The notes beneath the pieces were generated by a model, which had not been told where the DNA came from, did no database searches, and saw only the letters and a program-made list of their open reading frames with translations. A DNA stretch of 64,000 nt from WHSW01 sp963769945. GTDB taxonomy: Bacteria > Actinomycetota > Thermoleophilia > Solirubrobacterales > 70-9. Positions 25,822 to 34,687 of this stretch are shown here, piece by piece. Location: NCBI GenBank assembly GCA_963769945.1, contig CAVYOA010000013.1, forward strand, positions 1 through 64,000, given 5' to 3'. Numbering within the stretch: position 1 is the stretch's first letter; each line of letters opens with the position of its first letter. The position numbers and the translations under genes were made by a program.

Positions 25822-27193
25822 ATGAGCGAACGAGAATTCGACGTGATCGTGATCGGCGCGGGCCCCGCCGGCGAGGTCCTTGCCGGCCGAGCCGCCGACA
25901 ATGGGCTGGACGTCGCGGTGGTCGAGCAGCAGTTGATCGGCGGCGAGTGCTCCTATTACGCGTGCATGCCCTCGAAGGCGCTGCTGCGCCCCGCCGAGCT
26001 CTTGGCCGAGGTTGCGCGCGTGCCTGGTGTCGCCGAGATGGTCACGGGAAAGCTCGACCCAAAGCTCGTGCTCGCGCGACGCGACGAGGTCATTCACGAT
26101 CTCGATGACTCCAGCCAGCTGCCCTGGCTCGAGTCGCGGGGGATCGCCTTGATCCGTGCCCGGGGCACACTCGCCGGCGAGCGCACTGTGACCGCGGGCA
26201 CCAACACGCTGAAAGCGCGGAAGGCGGTCGTAGTCGCCTGCGGCACCGCCGCCGCGGTGCCGCCGATCGAGGGGCTTGCCGAGGCGGCCCCGTGGTCGAA
26301 TCGCGAGGCGACGACCGCGAAGCAGGTTCCCGAGCGACTGCTGATCCTCGGCGGCGGCGTCGTTGGCGTCGAGATGGCCCAAGCGTGGTCGAGCCTTGGT
26401 TCGAGCGTCACCTTGGTCGAGGCCATGGACCGGATCCTGTTCAACGAGGAGCCCTTCGCCAGCGAGGAGATTACGACGGCACTCGAGCACAGCGGCGTCG
26501 AGGTAAAGACCGGGGTCAAGGCGATTGGCGCGTCACGCGGCGAGGGCGGTCAGGTTTCGCTTCAGCTCGAGGACGGCGACGAGCTTCGTGGGGACGAGCT
26601 ATTGGTGGCGGTCGGGCGCAAGCCGCGAACCGACGATCTCGGGCTGGAGACGGTTGGCGTCGAACCCGGTGGCTACATCGACGTCGACGACCAGATGCGC
26701 GTCGGCGGCAGCGATTGGCTCGTATGCGATCGGTGATGTCAACGGGCGCTCGTTGCTCACCCACATGGGCAAATACCAGGCCCGAATCGCCACCGACCAC
26801 ATCCTCGGCAAAGACGTTGCGGCGACCGAGGACAAGCACGGCTCGCCGCGCGTCGTCTACACCGATCCGCAACTTGCCGCGGTCGGCCTCACGCTCGATG
26901 CGGCCAAGAAGGCCGGGATCAAGGCGCGGGCGGTCGACGCCACGACCGCGGGCAACGCGGGCGCCAGCTTTCGCGGTCGCGGCAGCGCCGGCACCTCGCG
27001 CATCGTCGTCGACACCGATCGCGAGGTGATCGTCGGCGCCACCTTCGTCGGCTCGGAGATCTCCGAATCGCTGCACGCGGCGACGATCGCCGTCACCGCC
27101 GCCGTCTCATTGCAACACCTTTGGCACGCGGTACCCGCTTTTCCGAGCCGAAACGAGGTCTGGCTCTACCTGCTCGAGAAGTACGGGCTGTAG
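25822..27193 (+). pseudogene. Pyridine nucleotide-disulfide oxidoreductase (lipoamide dehydrogenase-like), one frameshift
   Basis: About 456 aa once one extra base near 26721 is removed. FAD site VIVIGAGPAGEVLAGRAA, redox-active pair C43-x4-C48 in GGECSYYACMPSKALLRPAE, NAD site LILGGGVVGVEMAQAWSSLG, then (after the shift) YAIGDVNGRSLLTHMGKYQA. The dimer-interface end is HAVPAFPSRNEVWLYLLEKY. Lipoamide dehydrogenases carry a C-terminal HxxxxE; here HAVPAFPSRNE keeps H and E further apart, so a different disulfide substrate is possible. The length is one over a multiple of three, as for one inserted base. Confidence 0.85.
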
Positions 27194-27199
27194 CGAGGG

Positions 27200-28621
27200 C
27201 TAGAGCGTCAGCTTCTGCTTCAGCTGATCGAGAAACGACTGCGGAAAGCCGGGGATGCCGTCGAGTTCGTCGAGTGACTCGAAGTGGCCGTTGCGCTCGC
27301 GCTGGGCGAGCAGACGCCCCGTCTGGGTGACCGAGAGGCCAAGGGCGCGCAGCTCCTCGTAGCTGGCCGTGTTGATCGCGACCGGGCCATCAGCGCCTGC
27401 GCTCAAAGCCTGCGTGCCGTCGGGATCGGAGACGGACTCATCCGCTGGCGCCGGCCCGGGTGCTGGTGGAGCGCCGGCCGGCGACTCGACGGGCTCGGCG
27501 ATCTCGGGCTCGGCCGAAAACGGCTGGGGCTCGACCTCGACCGGCTCGGCTGTGAACGCCGCGGGCGCAGCCATTTCCGGTTCCGCCGAAAACGGCTCCG
27601 GCTCCGCCTCAAAGGAGGGCTCTGGCTCGGCCCGGAAAGCGGCCACGGGGGGATCGGGGTCGCTCGAAGCACCGAACATCGCAGCTGCTTCCTCGAGCTC
27701 GGGAGTGGGTGCGGTGACCCGTTCGACGGCGATCCGTGCCCGCTGCTCGGCAGCACTCGCACGCTCTTCGGCCTCGGCGATGCGGTCGAGCATCTCGCGA
27801 AGCTGGCCGGTGCGCTTGGCCTCTTCGCCCTTCTCGGCCGCCAGTTTCTCGGCCTGCTCGGCGCGTCTCTCCGCCGCGACGGCGCGGGCTTCGATCTCGT
27901 TCAGGCGGGCCGCGGCGCGCTCGAGCGCCTCGTCGGTCAAGCGCTTGCTCTCGGCGAAGCGTTGCTCGGTCAAAGCGAGCTCGCGGACGAGCGCCTCTTC
28001 TTCCTCTCGATTTTGCGTCAAGCTCGACTCGGCCTCGCGCAACTCTGCCAGCAGCGCCTCGCGCTTGGGCTCCGGCTCGACGGACTGAGGCACCTCGGCA
28101 GGCTGGGGTTCTGAGCTAGGGAGGTCGGCGTCGGCCTCGTCAGGCGCCTCCGGCTCAGCCATCGGTGCCGCTCGCTGTTGCTCTGCCTCGCGCCTGGCCC
28201 TGTCGATGTGCTCCTGCGCCTCGCTGCTCACCGGCGCCGCCTCATGCTCGGTCTCGGCTTCGCTGCGTCGCTCGGCTTCTGCCAGCCTGGCCAAAGCCTC
28301 GCGCTCGGCTGCCTCGCGAATCGCATCGTGATCGGTCGCGCCTGGGGTCGCGAAGGACGCAGTCGGAGACGATGCAGCCTGACCGGCTTCGACGGCCATC
28401 GCCGCAACTGGCTCGGGCGGTCGCTCGCTCTCATGCTGTTCGGCCTTTGCGTTCTCCTTCGCCAGCTTGCGAGCGCCGCGCTCGCGCCGGCGACGTTCGA
28501 AGAAGGGCTCCTTGACCGGCGGGGCCGCAGGCGCCGCGGCAGCGTCGCCCTCGGACACAGCGGTCGAGGGTGGCTCCTCAGGCGTTGACTTCTTCGAACG
28601 TTCGAGCTTGAACGAGCGCAT
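27200..28621 (-). CDS. Coiled-coil protein with C-terminal helix-hairpin-helix domain
   Basis: 473 aa. A basic N-terminus (RSFKLERSKKS, then FFERRRRERGARKLAKENAK) precedes an Ala/Glu-rich region. A long coiled coil spans about residues 195-315 (EAESSLTQNREEEEALVREL and following heptads). Then come Pro/Glu repeats (AEPEPF, AEPE) and a ComEA-type helix-hairpin-helix at about 415-474 (INTASYEELRALGLSVTQTG, LDGIPGFPQSFLDQLKQKL). The HHH module binds DNA in other proteins. It lies 36 bp downstream of smpB, so it is probably the last gene of the ftsE-to-smpB run. Function unknown; cytoplasmic. Confidence 0.75.
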   Translation of the reverse strand: MRSFKLERSKKSTPEEPPSTAVSEGDAAAAPAAPPVKEPFFERRRRERGARKLAKENAKAEQHESERPPEPVAAMAVEAGQAASSPTASFATPGATDHDAIREAAEREALARLAEAERRSEAETEHEAAPVSSEAQEHIDRARREAEQQRAAPMAEPEAPDEADADLPSSEPQPAEVPQSVEPEPKREALLAELREAESSLTQNREEEEALVRELALTEQRFAESKRLTDEALERAAARLNEIEARAVAAERRAEQAEKLAAEKGEEAKRTGQLREMLDRIAEAEERASAAEQRARIAVERVTAPTPELEEAAAMFGASSDPDPPVAAFRAEPEPSFEAEPEPFSAEPEMAAPAAFTAEPVEVEPQPFSAEPEIAEPVESPAGAPPAPGPAPADESVSDPDGTQALSAGADGPVAINTASYEELRALGLSVTQTGRLLAQRERNGHFESLDELDGIPGFPQSFLDQLKQKLTL

Positions 28622-28657
28622 CACCGTAAAGTTTTACGCCGCGCGGGCAATTCCTGC

Positions 28658-29137
28658 TCACTTTAGGCGCTGGCGGAAATCTCGCTCGACCTCGCGCTGG
28701 ATGTCGCGGTCCTTGATCTCGCGGCGGCGGTCGGCATGCTCCTTACCGCGTGCCAGCGCCAGCTCGACCTTCGCCTTCGGGCCCTTGAAGTAGATCCGGG
28801 TTGGGACCATCGTCAGGTTCTTTCGCTGCATGCGCGCGATCAGGCGCTCGATCTCATGGCGGTGAAGCAGGAGCTTTCGCGGCCGCTCGGGATCGTGGTT
28901 CTCGGCGCTTGCCGGGTCGTACGGAGGAATGTGGGCGTTTCGCAGCCAGACCTCACCGTCGTCGATTGAGGCGTAGGCGTCGCCGATTGTCGTCTTGCCC
29001 TCGCGCAGTGACTTGACCTCGCTGCCACGCAGCTCGATACCGGCCTCGAAGCGCTCGACCAGCTCGTACTTGTGTGAGGCGCGGCGATTGCTGGCAACGT
29101 CGCCAGCCTCGGCCTTTCGCTTGGCCTTCTTGCTCAT
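28658..29137 (-). CDS. smpB: SsrA-binding protein SmpB
   Basis: 159 aa (usual length about 155-160). Core motifs are NRRASHKYELVERFEAGIEL, GSEVKSLREGKTTIGDAYA and WLRNAHIPPYDPAS. The basic C-terminal tail (ALARGKEHADRRREIKDRDI) inserts into the mRNA channel of a stalled ribosome. It partners the tmRNA gene found 4 kb away. Its ATG overlaps the rnr stop codon (ATGA), so the two are translationally coupled. Confidence 0.97.
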   Translation of the reverse strand: MSKKAKRKAEAGDVASNRRASHKYELVERFEAGIELRGSEVKSLREGKTTIGDAYASIDDGEVWLRNAHIPPYDPASAENHDPERPRKLLLHRHEIERLIARMQRKNLTMVPTRIYFKGPKAKVELALARGKEHADRRREIKDRDIQREVERDFRQRLK

Positions 29138-30882
29138 CGCCCAACTTCTCCTACCGCAAGCAAGTCGATCCGCCCGCGCGGCGCCTCGACGCCGTCGACA
29201 CGAACCTCGACCGGGTCACCAAGGCGCAGCCGACCGCCGCTGCGCCCGCCTACGAGCGCGGTTTCGGTCGCATCGAGATCCCAGCGCTCGCCGCGAATCC
29301 TGCGCGCAGGCAAAAAGCCCTCGTAGACGTCGCCAAGCTCGCCGCCGAAGCTGACGAACGCTCCTGGCGAGATCACGCCTGAGACCTCACCAGGAAAAAC
29401 GCGGCGTGGATCGCCTTCGTAGAGCTCGCGCTCGAGCAAGAACGAGGCGCAAACCTTGTCGGCGTCGCGCTCGATCCGCATCGCATCGCGCTCGCGCTCA
29501 GAGCACCAGGTGCCAGCCTCGCCGACAACGCCGCGTTCGGGCTCGATCTCGCCGGCACCGATCAACGACAGCAGCGCCCGGTGAGCGATCAGGTCGGGGT
29601 AGCGACGGATGGGCGAGGTGAAATGGCAGTAGGCCGAGCTCCCGAGACCGGCGTGGCCGAGGTTTTCAGGCATGTAGACGGCCGGTTTGAGCGAACGCAG
29701 CACAAGCGATGTATACGCCGCGCGCCCGTGCCCGCGACGCTCGGCCTCGCGCGCGACCAGCCGACTCGCCGAAACGGCGAGCTCACCGGCCTGTGTCGGC
29801 GACATCGTCTCCAAGTCCGGCAGGGGGGGCGTCGGGATCTCAAGCGCCGCCAGCTTCTCCACCATCACCGCCACCCGAGCCGGATCGGGGCGCTCGTGTA
29901 CGCGATAGAGCGTCGGCACCCCGCGCCGTTCACACACCTGGGCCACCTGCTCGTTTGTGAGAATCATCAGCTGCTCGATCAGCCCGTGGGCTTCGGTCTG
30001 CGCAACGCCGTGGGCACTGACGACGTGACCTTCAACGTCGAACTCGAATTCCGGCTCGCTGGTCGAGATCTCCAGCGCTGTGTGCTTGCGGCGGTCGCGC
30101 AGGGCAGCGGCAGCGCGCCGCGCGAGCTGGAGCGGCGCGGCAATCACCGCGGGCGGCTCGGCACGGCCGGCAAAGTACTCGTCGAGCTGGTCATAGGAAA
30201 GGCGGTGGTCGGAGCGAATCCGGCTGCGATAGAAGCTCGCCGACCGGGGTGTGCCGTTTGACGAAAGCACGATCTCGGCCGTTACAGCGAGCCGCTCGAC
30301 GCCGGGAGCGAGGCTGCAGGCGTCGTCGGAGAGCTCGGGCGGAAGCATCGGCTCGACAGACCCAGGCACGTAGACGCTGGTGGCACGGTGCGCTGCTTGG
30401 AGGTCGAGGGCAGTCCCGGGGCGCACGTGGGCGGCAACGTCGGCGATGTGGACCCAAAGACGGATCGCATCGCCCTCCTCGGAGGCAGAGACCGCATCGT
30501 CGAAGTCGCGTGCGGTGGCGGGATCGACGGTGAAAGTGTCCAGGTCCGTCAGGTCGCGACGGGAGCTCGTCGCGTCGGCGGATTGCGCCGACATGGCGGC
30601 CTCGCGCGCGTCGCGGGCCAGCGCCTGGTCGAAGCCGCGATCGAGACCACGCTCGCTGAGCAGCGCGGCGGCGACTTCGCGAGCGTTGGCGGGATCACCG
30701 AGCAGCTCGAGTATCTGGGCGCCGTTGCCCGCCGACTTGGCCAGGACCATCTCCCCACCACGAACGCGCACCCGACCGCCGGCTAGCGGCATCTGCGGCG
30801 TGCGCTCAAACAGCGGTTCTGCGACGAGAAAGCGACCGCGGCGCGCGACGGAGGCGACAAAGGTCGCGTTCACTCGATTCAT
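29134..30882 (-). CDS. rnr: RNB-domain exoribonuclease (RNase R/II type)
   Basis: 582 aa, shorter than E. coli RNase R (813 aa). The N-terminal HTH and full cold-shock domains are reduced to a short OB-like segment (residues about 1-90). The RNB catalytic domain follows: TVDPATARDFDDAVSASEEG carries the metal-binding aspartates, with LWVHIADVAAHVRPGTALD, SVYVPGSVEPMLPPELSDDA and YCHFTSPIRRYPDLIAHRAL. A C-terminal S1 domain (GEVSGVISPGAFVSFGGE) completes it. It degrades structured and non-stop mRNA; overlap with smpB fits the known RNase R-trans-translation link. Confidence 0.92.
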   Translation of the reverse strand: MNRVNATFVASVARRGRFLVAEPLFERTPQMPLAGGRVRVRGGEMVLAKSAGNGAQILELLGDPANAREVAAALLSERGLDRGFDQALARDAREAAMSAQSADATSSRRDLTDLDTFTVDPATARDFDDAVSASEEGDAIRLWVHIADVAAHVRPGTALDLQAAHRATSVYVPGSVEPMLPPELSDDACSLAPGVERLAVTAEIVLSSNGTPRSASFYRSRIRSDHRLSYDQLDEYFAGRAEPPAVIAAPLQLARRAAAALRDRRKHTALEISTSEPEFEFDVEGHVVSAHGVAQTEAHGLIEQLMILTNEQVAQVCERRGVPTLYRVHERPDPARVAVMVEKLAALEIPTPPLPDLETMSPTQAGELAVSASRLVAREAERRGHGRAAYTSLVLRSLKPAVYMPENLGHAGLGSSAYCHFTSPIRRYPDLIAHRALLSLIGAGEIEPERGVVGEAGTWCSERERDAMRIERDADKVCASFLLERELYEGDPRRVFPGEVSGVISPGAFVSFGGELGDVYEGFLPARRIRGERWDLDATETALVGGRSGGRLRLGDPVEVRVDGVEAPRGRIDLLAVGEVGR

Positions 30883-32076
30883 CTAGCTCGAAGGCTCGGC
30901 GTCCAGCTCCTGGGCGAGGACCTCCGCCGCGCGGTCGAACGCCTCATCGTCGCGCTCGGTCTTGGGATCGTCCTCGACGCGAATGTCTGGCGCGATGCCC
31001 TCGCCCGCGAGCGATGTCCCGTCAGCGGTCAGGTACTGGCCGATGGTCAGGTCCAGCGCGCCGCCGGCATCGAGCGGCAGGACCTCCTGAAAGGTGCCCT
31101 TGCCGAAGGTCCGGGTGCCCACCACCTGGGCGAGGTCGTAGACCTCAAGCGCGGCAGTGAGGATCTCCGAGGCCGAGGCCGTGTCGCGGTTGACCAGGAC
31201 GACGGTCGGGCGCGGCTCGATCGCTTCGCCGACCGCCTCGTATGAGCGCTCTCCTCGGGTCCGGCTTCGCGTCGATACGACCTCGCCCTCCTCGACGAAG
31301 ATGCTCGAGGACAGCACCGCCTCGTTGAGCAGGCCGCCGCCGTTTCCGCGCAGGTCAAGGATCAGGCCTTCTGCACCAGCGCGGTAGAGACGATCGACGG
31401 TGTCGCGCAGCTCGCCGTGGGCACCCTCGCTGAACGTCTTGAAGCTCACGTAGGCGATCTCGCGCCCGTCCTCGGTGCGCCGAATCTCGCCCTCAACCGC
31501 GGGAATGCGAACCTCGGCGCGCTCGAGCGTCACATCTTTCGGGCGCCCGCTTGTTGCCGGCTCGATCGTCACCTCGACCTCGCTCCCACGCGGACCTTTG
31601 ATCCTCGAGGTCGAGACCTCCGCCGAGAGCCCCTCGATCGACTTTCCGTCGACCGCAATGATCGCGTCGCCGACCTCGAGCCCAGCTTCCTCGGCGGGAG
31701 TGTCGGGATAGACGGTCGCAATTCGAAGGCCTTTGGGGATCTCACTGACGGTGAGGCCGACGCCCGAGAACGAGCCCGAGGTCGCCGCCTCGAAGTCCTC
31801 GAGCTGCTCGGCGGTGAAGTAATGGGAGAAGCGGTCCTCGTAGCGCTCCTTGATCTCGCGCACCATGCCCAAGATCGAGGCCTCCTCGAGCTCGGCGGGC
31901 TCGACCTCCTCGAAGTAGTTGGCCTCGATCGTGTCCTTGGCTTCGGAAATGGCGCCCCCCGAGCTTGTGTCCGTGAGCACGCCGGTGAGCACGCCGATCG
32001 CGGTGGCGATGACGAGGCCGATGACGAGGCCGGTAACGACGCCAGAGCCGAAGGCGCCCCGGTCGGGCGGCGTCAC
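30883..32076 (-). CDS. ctpA: S41 family C-terminal processing peptidase
   Basis: 397 aa. One N-terminal membrane helix (GVVTGLVIGLVIATAIGVL) anchors it outside the cell. A PDZ domain follows (SFSGVGLTVSEIPKGLRIAT, AGLEVGDAIIAVDG). The S41 protease core contains the Ser/Lys dyad: serine in VNRDTASASEILTAAL and lysine in VGTRTFGKGTFQEVLPL. Typical tail: YLTADGTSLAGEGIAPDI. It probably trims secreted or peptidoglycan-related proteins. Its GTG overlaps the ftsX stop (GTGA), and it abuts rnr. Confidence 0.93.
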   Translation of the reverse strand: MTPPDRGAFGSGVVTGLVIGLVIATAIGVLTGVLTDTSSGGAISEAKDTIEANYFEEVEPAELEEASILGMVREIKERYEDRFSHYFTAEQLEDFEAATSGSFSGVGLTVSEIPKGLRIATVYPDTPAEEAGLEVGDAIIAVDGKSIEGLSAEVSTSRIKGPRGSEVEVTIEPATSGRPKDVTLERAEVRIPAVEGEIRRTEDGREIAYVSFKTFSEGAHGELRDTVDRLYRAGAEGLILDLRGNGGGLLNEAVLSSSIFVEEGEVVSTRSRTRGERSYEAVGEAIEPRPTVVLVNRDTASASEILTAALEVYDLAQVVGTRTFGKGTFQEVLPLDAGGALDLTIGQYLTADGTSLAGEGIAPDIRVEDDPKTERDDEAFDRAAEVLAQELDAEPSS

Positions 32077-32984
32077 ACGCGCAGGAAGCGGCGCAAGGTG
32101 ATGCCGCTACCGGCTGCGGAGACGAGCACCGCGGCGGCGACGAGCATCGCGACCAGCGGCAAGAAGCCGGTGGTCGAGAGGTTGTCTACGAGAGCGAAAT
32201 CGTCTGCCAGTGGATCCACGATGGTTACCTTGCCCAGCAAGAGTAGGCCGACGGCGATGCCGGCCCCCAGCAGACCAACGATCACGCCCTCGATCATGAA
32301 CGGCCAGCGGATGAACCAGTTGGTCGCGCCGACCAGTCGCATCACCTCAACCTCGCGACGACGGGCATAGATCGAAAGCCTGATCGTGTTGGCGACCAGC
32401 AGCAGCGAAGCGATCAGCAGCAGACCCGCGATCACGAGCAAGACGATTTTGACCGCTCCAGTGACTTCACGGATCTGGTTGGCCTGCTCGCGGCTGTCAC
32501 CGATCGGGGGATCGATCGCCGGGCTGATCGGGGTCGGCTTGCCGGCGCTGTTGGTCGGGAGCAGCGCGGCACGCACCGATTCGAGGCTGTTGGGATCGTC
32601 GAGGCTGAGGTCGAACGACGGTGGCAGTGGGTTGGAGTTGAGCTCCTTGATCGAGCCCCGCAGGTCGCCCTTGAGCTCGCCGGCGAGCTCCTGCTTCGCG
32701 CATTCGGGTGAGCAGAAGGTGACGCCATCGACGTGCGCGATGCCCTCGAGCTTTGCCTGCAGCGAGTCGATCTCGGCGCGCGAGGCGTCGTTGTAGAGAA
32801 AGACCTTGAGGCCGATCTGCTCGCGCACCTCACTCGCCTTCGACTCGCTCGCGCGCAACACAGGCACCAACACCCCAAGCAGCAGCGTGGTGACGACGAT
32901 CGTCACGATCGCGGCGACGCTGGGGGCGGCGCTACGCCGAAGCGCGCGAAACGCTTCGGAAAGAAAGAAGGCGATGCGGCCCAT
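32073..32984 (-). CDS. ftsX: Cell division protein FtsX
   Basis: 303 aa. N-terminal cytoplasmic helix (FFLSEAFRALRRS), helix 1 (VAAIVTIVVTTLLLGVLVPV), a large extracellular loop (residues about 45-165) and three C-terminal helices. RRREVEVMRLVGATNWFIRWPFMIEG is the FtsX signature between helices 2 and 3. The extracellular loop carries a C-x3-C pair (FCSPEC), which may form a disulfide. With FtsE it couples ATP hydrolysis to activation of peptidoglycan hydrolases at the septum; a candidate M23 partner is encoded at 57.4 kb. It starts directly after the ftsE stop. Confidence 0.95.
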   Translation of the reverse strand: MGRIAFFLSEAFRALRRSAAPSVAAIVTIVVTTLLLGVLVPVLRASESKASEVREQIGLKVFLYNDASRAEIDSLQAKLEGIAHVDGVTFCSPECAKQELAGELKGDLRGSIKELNSNPLPPSFDLSLDDPNSLESVRAALLPTNSAGKPTPISPAIDPPIGDSREQANQIREVTGAVKIVLLVIAGLLLIASLLLVANTIRLSIYARRREVEVMRLVGATNWFIRWPFMIEGVIVGLLGAGIAVGLLLLGKVTIVDPLADDFALVDNLSTTGFLPLVAMLVAAAVLVSAAGSGITLRRFLRV

Positions 32985-33875
32985 CTAGTGCTCGAATCCG
33001 AAGAAGTCGTCGCCGGCTTGGCCGTTGGCGTCACCACCGTCGACGCCCATCTCGGCGCGAACGCGTGCGGCGAACTCCTTGGTCGACTCGTCGTGGTAGC
33101 CGCTCTCCTTGTGATCGCGGACGAGGCGGCCCTCTTCGAGGGCGATGACGCGCCGGCGCATCTTGTCGACCATCTCGCGGTCGTGGGTGACGACCAGCAC
33201 GGTTGTACCGGTGCGGTTGATTCGGTAGAGCAACTGCATGATCCCGATCGAGGTCACCGGATCGAGGTTGCCGGTGGGCTCGTCGGCGAGCAGCAGCGGC
33301 GGATGGTTGACGAAAGCGCGTGCGATCGCTACCCGCTGTTGCTCTCCACCTGAGAGCTCGTCCGGGTAACTGTGAATCTTTGCCTGCAGACCGACGAGGC
33401 GCAGGATCTCGGGGGTCTTCTTGCGGATCTGTGAGCGAGGCTCGCCGATCACCTGCAGCGCGTAGGCGACGTTGTCGTAAACGGTGCGGTTCGGAAGCAG
33501 CTTGAAATCCTGAAACACCGTGCCGATGCGCCGGCGCAGGTATGGCGTGCGGTCGGCGGCCATCGAGTTGATGTTCTTACCGGCGATCTCGACCTTGCCC
33601 GCCTGCGGCTCGATCTCGCGGATCAGCAGCTTGATCAACGTCGACTTGCCGCAGCCGGTGGGGCCGGTGATGAAGGCGAACTCACCACGCTCGATCTCGA
33701 GCGAGAGGCGCTCGAGGGCGACGTGCCCACCCGGGTAGACGACGGTGGCGTCGTCGACGCTGATGATCGGTGGCTGATTCGAGCGGTTCGGCGCGGGCGA
33801 GCTGCGCGACGAGCGAGGATGCTTCGCCTCGGCACGATTGCGCGCCCGATTTGACTTGCGAGTTAGAAGTGGCAT
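32985..33875 (-). CDS. ftsE: Cell division ATP-binding protein FtsE
   Basis: 296 aa, longer than usual (about 220-230): a basic Ser/Arg/Pro-rich N-terminal extension of about 36 residues and an acidic Gly/Asp C-terminal tail flank the ABC domain. Walker A GPTGCGKST, Q-loop GTVFQDFKLLPNRTVYDNVA, signature LSGGEQQRVAIARAF, Walker B LLLADEPTGNLDPVTS and H-loop THDREMVDKMRRRV. YPGG-VALERLSLEIERGEFAFI is FtsE-typical. An internal GTG/ATG near PIISVDD could be the true start if the extension is not made. Confidence 0.95.
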   Translation of the reverse strand: MPLLTRKSNRARNRAEAKHPRSSRSSPAPNRSNQPPIISVDDATVVYPGGHVALERLSLEIERGEFAFITGPTGCGKSTLIKLLIREIEPQAGKVEIAGKNINSMAADRTPYLRRRIGTVFQDFKLLPNRTVYDNVAYALQVIGEPRSQIRKKTPEILRLVGLQAKIHSYPDELSGGEQQRVAIARAFVNHPPLLLADEPTGNLDPVTSIGIMQLLYRINRTGTTVLVVTHDREMVDKMRRRVIALEEGRLVRDHKESGYHDESTKEFAARVRAEMGVDGGDANGQAGDDFFGFEH

Positions 33876-33995
33876 GCGTGCCCTCTTTCTGCGGCGTGCG
33901 CACCACTCCTGCGTGTGCCGCGTGCGCGCGCCTGATGCAATGTTCTCTGCGGCGGTTCCCTTGCCGCCGCGTGGTTCGAGAAAGGCTAGCTGAGT

Positions 33996-34649
33996 TTGTT
34001 AGCGAACGCTAAAAGAACGTCATCGCTCTTGCTCGCGAGCGCGACGCTGGGATTCGCGTCATGCGGCGACGAGAGCGAGCCAGCGCCGACAACTACGGTC
34101 ACGGTGGCGCCGGCACAGACGACAACCTCGACTTCCCCTGCCGCCGGGGGCGAGCCGGCCACCGAGAAGCCGCCGAAGCCGACTACGCCGGCGGAGGGAC
34201 CTGGCGGCGATCCCCGCTTGACCGCGCTCGAGCGCTCGGCCGAGCGCACCGTGACGCGCTTCGTCGCTGCGCTCGACGCGCGCGACGGCGAGGAGGCTTG
34301 CGCCCTGCTCGCCGACGGCGCGATCGAAGCGATCGACTTGCCGAAGAGCAGGGGCGACTGCGGCGCTTCGCTGGCGGCTTCAATCGGCTACCGCGATCCA
34401 CGCGGGCTACCTGTGTGGAAGGCGGCTAATGTCGCCACGATCGTCTCCACCGAGCTCGACGGCACCCAGGCAACCGTTGTCGCGACCGTGGTCACCCGCT
34501 TCGCCGACCGCGACGAGGTCTCGATCGAAGACGACGTCGTCTACCTCGTTCGCCAGGGCGGCACCTGGGCGATCGCCAAGCCAAGCTCGACCCTTTACCG
34601 CGCCGTCGGCATCGCCGACATCCCACCATCGGTGCTCACACCCCCGTAG
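33996..34649 (+). CDS. Predicted lipoprotein, unknown function
   Basis: 217 aa. Lipoprotein signal with lipobox FASC (cysteine about residue 23) after AKRTSSLLLASATLG. A Thr/Pro-rich linker (TTTVTVAPAQTTTSTSPAAG) follows. Then a globular domain (about 75-217) with an NTF2/SnoaL-like pattern: VTRFVAALDARDGEEACALL, ATVVATVVTRFADRDEVSIE and VYLVRQGGTWAIAKPS. The start codon is TTG with AAAGG about 12 nt upstream. It is divergent from ftsE, and a 7-bp GC hairpin (33949-33970) lies between them. Confidence 0.7.
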   Translation: MLANAKRTSSLLLASATLGFASCGDESEPAPTTTVTVAPAQTTTSTSPAAGGEPATEKPPKPTTPAEGPGGDPRLTALERSAERTVTRFVAALDARDGEEACALLADGAIEAIDLPKSRGDCGASLAASIGYRDPRGLPVWKAANVATIVSTELDGTQATVVATVVTRFADRDEVSIEDDVVYLVRQGGTWAIAKPSSTLYRAVGIADIPPSVLTPP

Positions 34650-34687
34650 CGACGGCCGACCCCCTCACCGACGCCGTTCGTTGTCGG

